A DNA stretch of 64,000 nucleotides, taken from positions 65,018,054 through 65,082,053 of the forward strand of contig NC_092047.1 in the NCBI RefSeq assembly GCF_003086295.3, written 5' to 3'. A program made the position numbers and the translations under genes. The notes under the pieces were generated by a model, which saw only the letters and a list, made by a program, of their open reading frames with translations, ran no database searches and was not told the origin of the DNA. Numbering within the stretch: position 1 is the first letter of the stretch; the number at the start of each line of letters is the position of its first letter. Shown piece after piece: positions 45,201 through 55,404 of the stretch. Origin of the DNA: Arachis hypogaea. Taxonomy: Eukaryota; Streptophyta; Magnoliopsida; Fabales; Fabaceae.

Positions 45201-45712
45201 GCTTAAGACTAGTGATGTGGTAATATAAAGAACAAATGGGGATTAAAAGGTCAAAGTGGTAATCAAAATTGAATGAAATGGTAGGCTATTTGGGATAAGT
45301 GAGCTAATAACAAATGATGGCCTCAATCATACATATGCATGCAGATACACTAAACAATGGACATATAGAATGGAATAAACTATAGATTACAATCATAGAG
45401 AAGAAAACACACAGGAATAAAAATCATGGTTAAATAATGTAACTATATAATTAAGCTCAAAATCTCACAGGTTGTGTGTTCTTAGCTATAAACCATGTTC
45501 CAAATTACAATCTTCAAACAAGTTTAACACAAATTTTAATTTGAATTAGTGAAATACTATAAGATAGGGTCTTGAAGAGAAACTCATTACTTCAACCAAG
45601 CAAAACATTCATGTAAGCAATTATAACCATACAATCTATCCTATCTAACAAAAGAAAAAAATCAAATGTTGGTGTTAAAAGAGAGAGATTACCTCCAGAA
45701 GTCAAGGACTAA
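42274..45712 (-). other. E8 3' untranslated region (split by S2)
   Basis: The E8 parts (42274-42846 and 44925-45712) are AT-rich and non-coding, with an (AT)n run at 44979-44998. They resemble the 3' region of E3 in layout: PPT-like tract after ORF3, about 1.4 kb spacer, then the true PPT. Confidence 0.7.
42847..44919 (+). mobile_element. S2: solo LTR of an E5-like family
   Basis: This 2073-bp LTR runs from TGATGACAAGTCATC to CCTATCA, flanked by TCCAT at 42842-42846 and 44920-44924. It reads plus: palindromes of the GCTCTTGCCAAGAGC type (43203-43890), TATAAATA at 44001-44008, then a U5 hairpin CTCACT/AGTGAG near 44831. Its sequence is related to the E5 LTR in opposite orientation. A 183-codon minus-strand ORF across it is a by-product of the repeats. 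Confidence 0.9.
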
Positions 45713-45750
45713 CCTCCCCACACTTAAGGCTTGGCACGGTCCTCCGTGCC
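45713..45750 (-). promoter_or_regulatory. Secondary hairpin plus PPT at the end of E8 ORF3
   Basis: In element sense, GGCACGG, loop AGGA, CCGTGCC (45733-45750, perfect 7-bp stem) overlaps the last ORF3 codons and is followed by TTAAGTGTGGGGAGG, almost the primary PPT. E3 has the same pairing at 15773-15812 with a different stem. Confidence 0.7.
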
Positions 45751-46246
45751 ATTAGTAAGGAGCAAGGTAAGGCTGGAAGCATCGCCTCCACTGTCTGGCT
45801 CGTCATGGCTCCCTGTGCTACTAGGTGAAGGGGAATCCGGGGTGTCCTTCTATTCCAGATGTGGGTGAGTACTAATAATGAGCTCCTTCAGGTAGTTGTA
45901 TCGGTGCTTGTTGCGGCGCTCCATTCGCTCCATCCGCTAGTCTTGCTGGTTGAACCTCTGAAAGATCTGAAGAAACATCTGATGGGTGGATGTTTCTTGT
46001 GGTGTTGATGATGGTGGAGTAGACAAAGGAGAAGTGTCCAAAGATGGGCCTGGAGGCCGGCTCACAGAAGGAACTGGGGTTCTGATGTACTTCCGATTCG
46101 GCACATACTGATCGGCCTTAGGGATTATGATCTTCGTGTCCCCAGCCCAACAGGAAACACCTGCTACAGAGACTAAATCTGAAACCAATGCGGGGAAAGG
46201 CAGGTTACCCACAATCTGCACGTGTCCCATTGCCTACCGGATTAGT
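45724..46246 (-). pseudogene. E8 ORF3, C-terminal part
   Basis: This continues the frame cut at 57134 by E7. It encodes MGHVQIVGNLPFPALVSDL, a Pro/Ser/Thr-rich linker, then MERMERRNKHRYNYLKELI, which aligns with MERRNKRRYEHLKLMI in E3 ORF3. In-frame stops lie at 45937-45939 (TAG) and further on (TAG within the tail). The natural end is TAA at 45724-45726. Confidence 0.75.
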
Positions 46247-46251
46247 CGGGG

Positions 46252-47974
46252 TGGTGCACGAAATTGTGATGTCCAGGCTCAAACAATCCCTGGCAACGTG
46301 AGCAACTTGGTACGTGCAATCGTGATTACACTTTGATTATGTAAAATTCATGGCTCTTTCTTTCCCTGGCAATGGCGCCAAGAACATGGTGCCAATACCA
46401 TGGTTCACAACTTCGATACAACTAACCAGTAAGTGCACTGGGTCGTCCAAGTAATACCTTACGTGAGTAAGGGTCGAATCCCACGGAGATTGTTGGTATG
46501 AAGCAAGCTATGGTCACCTTGCAAATCTCAGTCAGGCAAATATAAATTGATAATGATGTTTTCGAATAATAAATAATAGAATAGGGATAGAGGTACTTAT
46601 GTAAATCATTGGTAGGAATTTCAGATAAGCGAATGGAGATGCTTTTCGTTCCTCTGAACCTCTGCTTTCCTACTATCTTCATCCAGTCAGTCTTACTCCT
46701 TTCCATGGCTAGCTTTATGCAAGGGCATCACCGTTGCCAGTGGCTACATCCCCTCCTCTCAGTGAAAAATATGCTCACATGCTCTGTCACAGCACGGCTA
46801 ATCATCTGTCGGTTCTCGATCATGCTGGAATAGGATTCATCCTCCTTTTGCGTCTGTCACTAACGCCCAGCACTCGCGAGTTTGAAGCTCGTCACAGTCA
46901 TTCAATCATTGAATCCTACTCGGAATACCACATACAAGGTTTAGACTTTCCGGATTCTCTTGAATGCCGCCATCATTCTAGCGTACGCCACGAAGATTCT
47001 GATTAAGAGATCTAAGAGATATTCATTCTAGCTTATTTCATGTAGAACGGAAGTGTTTGTCAGGCACGTGCTCATAGGGGAGAATGGTGATGAGCGTCAC
47101 ACATAATCATCACCTTCATCACGTTCTTGGGTGCGAATGGATATCTTAGAAGCGAAATAAGATGAATTGAATAGAAAACAGTAGTACTTTGCATTAATCT
47201 TTGAGGAACAGCAGAGCTCCACACCTTAATCTATGGAGTGTAGAAACTCTACCATATGAAAATACATAAGTGAAGGTCCAGGCATGGCCGAGATGGCCAG
47301 CCCCCTAAACGTGATCAAAGGATCATCAGGTAATCCAAAGATGTCTAATACAATAGTAAAAGGTCTTATTTATAATAAACTAGTCACTAGGGTTTACATG
47401 AGTAAGTAATTGATGCATAAATTCACTTCCGGGGCCCACTTGGTGTGTGCTTGGGCTGAGCTTGAGTGTTGCATGTGCAGAGGTCATTTGTGGAGTTGAA
47501 CGCCAGGTTTTGTACCAGTTTGGGCGTTCAACTCTGGTTTTGGCTCCTTTTCTGGCGCTGGAAGCCAGATTTGGGCAGAAAGTTGGCGTTGAACGCCAGT
47601 TTACGTCATCTATTCTTAGCCAAAGTATAGACTATTATATATTTCTGGAAAGCTCTGGATGTCTACTTTCCAACTCAATTGGAAGCGCGCCATTTCGAGT
47701 TCTGTAGCTCCAGAAAATCCACTTTGAGTGCAGAGAGGTCAGAATCCAACAGCATCAGCAGTCCTTCTTCAACCTTTGAATCTGATTTCTGCTCAAGTCC
47801 CTCAATTTCAGCCAGAAAATACATGAAATCACAGAAAAACACACAAACTCATAGTAAAGTCCAGAAATGTGAATTTAACATAAAAACTAATGAAAACATC
47901 CCTAAAAGTAACTAGATCCTACTAAAAACATACTAAAAACAATGCCAAAAAGCGTATAAATTATCCGCTCATCA
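46252..47974 (-). repeat. E7 3' LTR
   Basis: 1723 bp. It starts TGATGAGCGG at 47974 and ends GTGCACCA at 46252. Four palindromic units lie at about 47490-47605. The TATA box is complementary to 47367-47374. A conserved TGGCC/GGCCA hairpin lies just downstream of it (about 47286-47302). Confidence 0.93.
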
Positions 47975-48012
47975 CAACACCAAACTTAAATTGTTGCTTG
48001 TCTCTAAGCAAC
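47975..48012 (-). promoter_or_regulatory. E7 polypurine tract and stem-loop
   Basis: In element sense, GTTGCTTA, loop GAGA, CAAGCAAC (47993-48012, one mismatched or weak end pair) is followed by AATTTAAGTTTGGTGTTG and the LTR. The loop changed from GGGA to GAGA but is still GNRA. Confidence 0.78.
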
Positions 48013-49109
48013 TGAAAATCAAATAGGATAAAAAGAAGAGAATATACTATAAATTCCAAACTATCAATGAAACATAGCTGCAATCATATGAGCGGGACTT
48101 ATAGCTTTTTGCCTCTTGAATAGTTTTGGCATCTCACTTTATCCATTGAGGTTCAGAATGATTGGCATCTATAGGAACTCAGAGTTCAGATAGTGTTATT
48201 GATTCTGCTAGTTCAGTATGATGATTTTTGAACACAGCTTCTTTATGAGTCTTGGCCGTGGCCCTAAGCACTTTGTTTTCCAGTATTACCACCGGATACA
48301 TAAATGCCACAGACACATAATTGGGTGAACCTTTTCAGATTGTGACTCAGCTTTGCTAAAGTCCCCAATTAGAGGTGTCCAGGGTTCTTAAGCACACTCT
48401 TTTTTTTTTCTTTGGACCTTGAATTTAACCGCTCAGTCTCAAGTTTTCACTTGACACCTTCACGCCACAAGCACATGGTTAGGGACAGCTTGGTTTAGCC
48501 GCTTAGACCAGGATTTTATTCCTTTAGGCCCTCCTATCCACTGATGCTCAAAGCCTTGGGATCCTTTTTCTTTACCCTTGCCTTTTGGTTTTAAGAGTTA
48601 CCGGCTTTTTGCTCTTGCCTCTTGGTTTTAAGAGCTTTTGGCTTTTTCTTTTTCTTTCTATATATATTTTTTTCGCCTTTTTTTTTTTGCAAGCTTTGTT
48701 CTTTGCTGCTTTTTCTTGCTTCAAGAATCATTTTTATGATTTTTCAGATTATCAAATAACATGTTTCCTAGTCGTCATTCTTTCAAGAGCCAACATATTT
48801 AACATTCTTAAACAACAACTTCAAAAGACATATGCACTGTTCAAGCATTCATTCTGAAAACAAGAAGCATTGTCACCACATCAATATAATTAAACTAAGT
48901 TCAAGGATAAATTCGAAACTCATGTACTTCTTGTTCTTTTGAATTAAAACATTTTTCATTTAAGAGAGGTGATGGATTCATAGGACATTCATATCTTTAA
49001 GACATAGTTACTAGCTACTAATGATCATGTAATGAAGACACAAACACAGATAGGCACATAACATAGAAAACGAAAAACAGAAGAAACAAGAACAAGGAAT
49101 GAATCCACC
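48013..49109 (-). other. E7 3' untranslated region
   Basis: Non-coding, homologous to E2 29115-30235 and E1 1930-3044. It has a pyrimidine-rich run on the plus strand near 48640-48720. Confidence 0.75.
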
Positions 49110-50261
49110 TTAGTGATGGTGGCGTTTCCTTCTTGAGGAACCAATGATGTCCTTGAGCTCTTCTATGTCTCTTCCTTGTCTTTGTTGCTCCTCCCTCATT
49201 GCTTTTTGATCTTCTCTTATTTCATGAAGCATGATGGAGTGCTCTTGATGTTCCACCCTTAGTTGTCCCATATTGGAACTCAATTCTCCTAGGGAGGTGT
49301 TGATTTGCTCCCAATAATTTTGTGGAGGAAAGTGCATTTGAGGCATCTCCGGGATCTCATGGAAATGAGCTTCTTGCGCCTCTTGAGCTCCATGACTGGG
49401 CTCTCTTGCTTGCTCCATCTTTTTCTTAGTGATGGGCTTGTCCTCTTTAATGAGGATATCTCCCTCTATGTCAATCCCAGCCGAATTGCATAGGTGGCAA
49501 ATGAGGTGAGGAAAGGCTAACCTTGCCATAGTGGAGGACTTGTCAGCCACCTTGTAGAGTTCTTGAGGTATAATCTCATGAACTTCCACCTCTTCTCCAA
49601 TTATGATGCTATGGATCATGATGGCCCGGTCTATAGTAACTTCAGACCGATTGCTAGTGGGAATGATTGAGCATTGAATGAACTCCAACCATCCTCTAGC
49701 CACAGGCTTGAGGTCCAATCTTCTTAGTTGAACCGGCTTACCTTTGGAGTCAATCTTCCATTGAGCTCCTTCTACACATATGTCCATAAGGACTTGGTCC
49801 AACCTTTGATTAAAGTTGACCCTTCTAGTGTAGGGGCGTTCATCTCCTTGCATCATGGGCAAATTAAACGCCAACCTCACATTTTCCGGACTAAAATTCA
49901 AGTATTTCCCCCGAACCATTGTAACATAGTTCTTTGGATCCGGGTTCTTACTTTGATCATGGTTCTTGGTGATCCATGCATTAGCATAGAACTCTTGAAC
50001 CATTAGGATGCCGACTTGTTGGATGGGATTTGTTAGAACTTCCCAACCTCTTCTTTGAATTTCATGTCGGATCTCCGGATACTCATTTCTTTTGAGTTTG
50101 AAAGGGACCTCAGGGATCACCTTCTTCTTCGCCACAACATCATAGAAGTGGTCTTGATGGGCTTTGGAGATGAACCTTTCCATCTCCCATGACTCGGAGG
50201 TGGAAGCTTTTGTCTTCCCCTTCCCCTTTCTAGAGGATTCTCCGGTCTTAGGTGCCATCAA
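49110..50261 (-). CDS. E7 ORF3: intact putative plant transposon protein, 383 residues
   Basis: This is the only uninterrupted ORF3 in the window. It starts MMAPKTGESSRKGKGKTKAS; the second Met matches the E2 start. The N-terminus is basic, residues 60-240 hold the plant transposon protein domain (WEVLTNPIQQVGILMVQEF, NVRLAFNLPMM, LKPVARGWLEFIQ, RLAFPHLICHLCNSAGI) and the last 80 residues are a coiled coil ending in a basic RRKRHHH tail. It lacks transposase catalytic residues, signal peptide and membrane spans. An internal promoter module lies upstream. Possible roles include an RNA or particle partner of Gag, but none is shown. Confidence 0.85.
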   Translation of the reverse strand: MMAPKTGESSRKGKGKTKASTSESWEMERFISKAHQDHFYDVVAKKKVIPEVPFKLKRNEYPEIRHEIQRRGWEVLTNPIQQVGILMVQEFYANAWITKNHDQSKNPDPKNYVTMVRGKYLNFSPENVRLAFNLPMMQGDERPYTRRVNFNQRLDQVLMDICVEGAQWKIDSKGKPVQLRRLDLKPVARGWLEFIQCSIIPTSNRSEVTIDRAIMIHSIIIGEEVEVHEIIPQELYKVADKSSTMARLAFPHLICHLCNSAGIDIEGDILIKEDKPITKKKMEQAREPSHGAQEAQEAHFHEIPEMPQMHFPPQNYWEQINTSLGELSSNMGQLRVEHQEHSIMLHEIREDQKAMREEQQRQGRDIEELKDIIGSSRRKRHHH

Positions 50262-50296
50262 TGGTAATGGAAAAACAAAAAGCTTATGCTTTTACC

Positions 50297-50333
50297 ACAC
50301 CAAACTTAGAATATTGCTCGCCCTCGAGCAATA
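50297..50333 (-). promoter_or_regulatory. Hairpin plus polypurine-like motif before E7 ORF3
   Basis: In element sense, TATTGCTCG, loop AGGG, CGAGCAATA (perfect 9-bp stem) then AAGTTTGGTGTGG. The stem differs from E2 (TTTGCTCG/CGAGCAAA) but stays paired. The loop is not GNRA here. Confidence 0.65.
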
Positions 50334-50448
50334 AACAAAAGAATAGAAGAAGAAGAAGAAGAAATATGGAAAGGGAGAGGGAGATGTGGTTTCGGCCAAG
50401 AGGAGTGTAGAGGGGTGTGTTGTGTGAATTTGATGAAGAATGGAGGGC

Positions 50449-50456
50449 TTTATATA
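50449..50456 (-). promoter_or_regulatory. Internal TATA box upstream of E7 ORF3
   Basis: TATATAAA on the minus strand, about 190 nt before the ORF3 start and downstream of the palindrome array, in the same place as the E2 box at 27764. Confidence 0.55.
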
Positions 50457-51144
50457 GGGAAGGGAGGGGGGAAAGGTTTCGGCCATATGGGTGGGTTTGG
50501 GTGGGAAATTGGTTTTGAATTTTTGAAGGTAGGTGGAGTTTATGAGGTAGGTTTATGGGGAAGAGTGGATGGATGTGAGTGGTGAAGAGGTGATGGGGAA
50601 GAGTGTTTATGGGGTTGTGTGAAAGAAAGTGGTGAGAAGAAGTGAGTGGAGGTAGGTGGGGATCCTGTGGGGTCTACAGATCCTGAGTGGATCCTGTGGG
50701 GTCCACAGATCCTGAGGTGTTCAAGGATTTACATCCCTGCACCCATTAGGCATGTAAAAATGCCTTTGCACACAACTCTGGGCGTTCAGCGCCAGGTTGG
50801 TGGCCATTTTGGGCGTTCAACGCCCATTTGTGTGCCATTTCTGGCGTTGAACGCCAGAACCATGCCTGTTCTGGCATTCAGCGCCCAGAAGCTGCCCATT
50901 TTGGGCGTTCAGCGCCAGAACCATGCTCTGTTCTAGCGCTGAACGCCAGACAGATGCTCCTCCAGGGTGTGATTTTTCTTCTGCTGTTTTTGATTCCGTT
51001 TTCAATTTTTATATTTATTTTGTGACTCCACATGATCATGAACCTACAAAGACATATAACTAAGAAAAATATAGTTAGATAAATAAAAATTAGGTTGCCT
51101 CCCAACAAGCGCTTCTTTAATGTCAATAGCTTGATAGTGGGCTC

Positions 51145-53481
51145 TCATGGAGCCTCACAGATATGCAGAGCATTGTTGAAACTCTCCAACACCAAACTTA
51201 GAGTTTGGATATGGGAGTTCAACACCAAACTTAGAGTTTGGTTGTGGCCTCCCAACACCAAACTTACAGTTTGACTGTGGGGCTTGGGTTGACTCTGCTT
51301 TGAGAGAAGCTTTTTCTGCTTCCTCTCCATGGTTGCAGAGGGGGATCCTTGAGTTTTAAACACAAGGGAGTCCTCATTCCATTGAAGGACTATTTCACCT
51401 CTGTCAACATCAATCACAGCTCTTGCTGTGGCCAGGAAAGGTCTTCCTAGGATGATGGATTCATCCTCTTCCTTTCCAGTATCCAGGACTATGAAATCAG
51501 CAGGGATGTAAAGGCCTCCAACCTTTACTAACACGTCCTCTACTTATCCATATGCCTGTTTTCTTGAATTGTCTGCCATCTCTAATGAGATTTTAGCAGC
51601 TTGCACCCCATAGATTCCCAGTTTCTCTATTACAGAGAGGGGCATGAGGTTCATTCCTGAACCAAGGTCACACAGGGCCTTAAAGATCATGGTGCCTATG
51701 GTACAAGGTATTATGAACTTTCCAGGATCCTGTCTCTTCTGAGGCAATGTCAGTTGATCCAGATCACTTAGTTCATTGATGAACAAAGGAGGTTCAACTT
51801 CCCAAGCATCAATGCCAAATAATTTGGCATTCAGCTTCATGATTGCACCAAGAAACTTGGCAATTTGCCCTTTAGTAACATCCTCATTCTCTTCAGAAGA
51901 GGAATACTCATCAGAGCTCATGAAGGGCATAAGGAGGTTCAATGGAATCTCTATGGTCTCTAGATGAGCCTCAGAGTCCTTTGGTTCCTCAGAGGAAAGC
52001 TCCTTATTGGTCACTGGATGTCCCAAGAGGTCTTCTTCCTTGGGATTCACGTCCTCCACTCCCTCATTGGGTTCGGCCATGTTGCTTATGTCAATGGCCT
52101 TGCACTCTCCTTTTGGATTCTCTTCTGTATTGCTTGGGAGAGTACTGGGAGGGATTTCAGTGATCCTTTTACTCAGCTGGCCCACTTGTGCTTCCAAATT
52201 TCTAATGGAAGACCTTGTTTCATTCATGAAACTCACAGTGGCCTTGGACAGATCAGAGACTAGATTTGCTAAATTAGAAGCATTTTGTTTAGAGTTCTCT
52301 GTCTGTTGCTGAGTGGATGATGGAAAAGGTTTATTATTGTTAAACCTGTTTCTTCCACCATTATTAAAGCCTTGTTGAGGCTTTTGATCCTTCCATGAGA
52401 AATTTGGATGATTTCTCCATGATGAGTTATAGGTGTTTCCATAAGGTTCACCTAAGTAATTCACATCTGCTATTGCAGGGTTCTCAGGATTATAAGCTTC
52501 TTCTTCATAAGAAGCCTCTTGAGTACTGTTGGATGCAGCTTGCATTCCATGCAGACTCTGAGAGATCATATTGACTTGCTGAGTCAATATTTTATTCTGA
52601 GCCAATATGGCATTCAGAGTATCAACTTCAAGAACTCCCTTCTTCATAGGCGTCCCATTATTCACAGGATTCCTTTCAGAAGTGTACATGAACTGGTTAT
52701 TTGCAACCATGTCAATGAGTTCTTGAGCTTCTGTAGGCGTTTTCTTTAGGTGAATGGATCCACCTGCAGAAGTGTCCAGTGACATCTTTGATAGCTCAGA
52801 TAAACCATCATAGAATATATCCAGGATGGTCCATTCTGAAAGCATGTCAGAAGGACACTTTTTGATCAACTGTTTGTATCTTTTCCAAGCTTCATAGAGG
52901 GATTCACCTTCTTTCTGTCTGAAGGTTTGAACATCAGCTCTAAGCTTGCTCAGCTTTTGAGGAGGAAAGTACTTGGCTAAGAAAGCCGTGACCAGCTTAT
53001 CCCAAGAGTTCAGGCTGTCTTTGGGTTGAGAATCCAACCATAATCTAGCTCTGTCTCTTATAGCAAAAGGGAAAAGCATGAGCCTGTAGACTTCAGGATC
53101 TACTCCATTAGTCTTAACAGTATCACATATCTGCAAGAATTCAGTTAAGAACTGAAAAGGATCTTCAGATGTAAGTCCATGAAACTTGCAGTTTTGCTGC
53201 ATCAGAGAAACTAATTGAGGTTTCAGCTCAAAGTTGTTTGCTCCAATGGCAGGAATGGAGATGCTTCTTCCATGTAAATTGGAATTAGGTGCAGTAAAGT
53301 CACCAAGCATCTTCCTTGCATTATTATTATTTTCGGCTGCCATATCCTCTTCCTTTTCGAAAATTTCTGAAAGATTCTCTCTGGATTGTTGTAATTTTGC
53401 TTCTCTTAATTTTTTCTTCAGAGTCCTTTTAGGTTCTGGATCTGCTTCAACAAGAATGTTCTTGTCCTTGCTCCTGCTCAT
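51145..53481 (-). pseudogene. gag-pro: E7 gag-protease with one premature stop
   Basis: One frame of 778 codons runs from MSRSKDKNIL at 53481, with a single TAA at 51544-51546 (codon 646) where E2 has CAA. The start is preferred over an upstream Met at 53610 because E2 begins at the same place. The gag core is at about residues 90-225. An N/Q-rich segment and an acidic linker follow. The protease active-site-like DLGSG is at about 605-609, and IILGRPFLATARAVIDVDRG lies after the stop. No CCHC knuckle is seen. The tail repeats the AAGTTTGGTGT motif three times in coding sequence. Gag alone would still be made in full. Confidence 0.9.
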
Positions 53482-55380
53482 ATGACAAAGAAGAGGGCAC
53501 ACAAAAAATAATAATAATAATATGGATCCTTTATACCACAATATAGGGATCCCTTTGTGAGTGGAAGAAAAGAGAGAGACAAAGAATGTGATGTAAAGAA
53601 AGAAACACAACTGTGAGGATGGCAGAGATGTGAGATGAGATGTTAGTAAATGAATAAATAAATAGAATAAGCTGGGATAGGGAGAATTTTCGAAAATAAT
53701 TTTTGAAAAAAAGAGTTAGTGATTTTCGAAAATGGTTTTTGAAAAATGTTAGTATTTTTTTTTCGAAAAAGTTTTAAAATCAAAAATAAAAATAATTAGT
53801 TAATAAAAAAAAGAAATGTTTGAAAAAGAGGGGAGATATTTTCGAAAATTAGAGAGAGAGAGAGTTAGTTAGGTAGTTTTGAAAAAGGTAAGAAGCAAAC
53901 AAAAAGTTAGTTAGTTAGTTGAAACAAATTTTGAAAAGATAAGAGGTTAGGAAGTTAGAAAAGATATTTTGAAATCAAATTTTTGAAAAAGATAAGATAA
54001 GAAGATATTTTTGAAAAGATATAATAGAAATTAGTTTTGAAAAAGATTTGATTTTTAAAACCACAATTAATGACTTGATTCACAAGAAATCACAAGATAT
54101 GATTCTAGAACTTAAAGTTTGAATCTTTCTTAACAAGCAAGTAACAAACTTCATATTTTTGAATCAAAACATTAATTGTTATTGTTATTTTCGAAAATTT
54201 GGTCTAAAAATAAGAAAAAAATTTTTGAAAAATATTTTTGGAATTTTCGAAAATAACTAAGAATTTTGAAAAAGATTTGATTTTTGAAAAAGATTTTGAA
54301 AAAGATAAGATTTTCAAATTGAAAATTTGATTTGACTCATAAGAAACAACTTGATTTTAAAAATTTTTGAAAAAGTCAACCCAAATTTTCGAATTTGATG
54401 AGAGAAAAAGGGAAAGATATTTTTTTGATTTTTGAATTTTTATGATGCAAGAGAAAAACACTAAAATGATGCAATGCATGAAATTTTTAGATCAAAACAT
54501 GTGATGCATGCAAGAATGCTATGAATGTCAAGATGAACACCAAGAACACTATGAATGTCAAGATGAACATCATAGACACAATTTTGAAAAATTTTTAATG
54601 CAAAGAAAACATGCAAGACACCAAACTTAGAATTCTTTAATGCTTAGACACTAAGAATTCAAGAATGCATATGATAAACATGAAAAGACACAAAACAAAA
54701 AATCATCAAGATCAAACAAGAAGACTTACCAAGAACAACTTGAAGATCATGAAGAACACTATGAATGCATGAAATTTTCGAAAAATGCAAGATGCACATG
54801 CAATTGACACCAAACTTAAGACATGACTCATGACTCAAACAAGAAACAGAAAAATATTTTTGATTTTTATGATTTTCTAATTTTTTTGGATTTTTTCGAA
54901 AATTATATGAAAAAGAAAAAATAAGGATTCCAAAATTTTTAACATGAATTCCAGGAATCTTGCCATGTTAGTCTAAAGCTTCAGTCCAGGAATTAGACAT
55001 GGCTCACTAGCCAGCCAAGCTTTCAATGAAAGCTTCAGTCCAAAACACTAGACATGGCCAATGGCCAGCCAAGCTTCAGCAGATATGGATACTTTTCATG
55101 TATAGAGCAACTAAGTGTGTGAGAATCTCTTCATTTGTGATGGTAAGTTGAAACCCCAGTCCAAAAATTAGACATGGCTTACAGCCAGCCAGGCTTCAAC
55201 AAATCATCATGAAACAATAGAATTCATTCTTAAAAATTCTGAAGAAAGATATATTTTTGAAGACATTTTTTTTTTCGAAAACAGATGAGAAAGTTTTGAA
55301 AAATTTTTGAAAATAAAACAAAAAGAAAATTACCTAATCCGAGCAGCAAGATGAACCGTCAGTTGTCCAAACTCGAACAA
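53482..55380 (-). other. E7 untranslated leader
   Basis: Non-coding. TTTTCGAAAA palindromes recur about nine times (53690-54900). Two AAGTTTGGTGT motifs lie at 54618-54628 and 54807-54817. A three-copy tandem repeat of 'agcttcagtccaaaa...gacatggc' type lies at about 54960-55200 and has no counterpart in the E2 leader. A GAA/AAT simple repeat sits near 53509-53521. Confidence 0.8.
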
Positions 55381-55398
55381 TCCCCGGCAACGGCGCCA
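55381..55398 (-). other. E7 primer-binding site (tRNA-Asp)
   Basis: The complement of TCCCCGGCAACGGCGCCA on the minus strand, six bases from the 5' LTR end at 55405. Confidence 0.93.
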
Positions 55399-55404
55399 AA
55401 AACT

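Larger units (their letters stand above)
50262..51144 (-). other. E7 region upstream of ORF3: array, TATA, leader, hairpins
   Basis: Reading from the protease stop: a small hairpin (51094-51106, GTTG/CAAC core of the conserved post-gag hairpin), six 'ggcgttcagcgcc / ggcgttgaacgccag' units (50950-50779), TATATAAA (50456-50449), a pyrimidine-rich leader, then hairpin and PPT-like motif (50333-50297) 36 nt before the ORF3 start. Order and spacing match E2. Confidence 0.65.

Noticed and set aside
49110..50261. ORF3 as a retroviral envelope gene
   Set aside because: No signal peptide, transmembrane segment or glycoprotein-like features; only its position matches.
53482..53610. 43-codon N-terminal extension of E7 gag
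   Set aside because: The hydrophobic extension is not conserved in E2, whose frame begins at the internal MSRSKD start.
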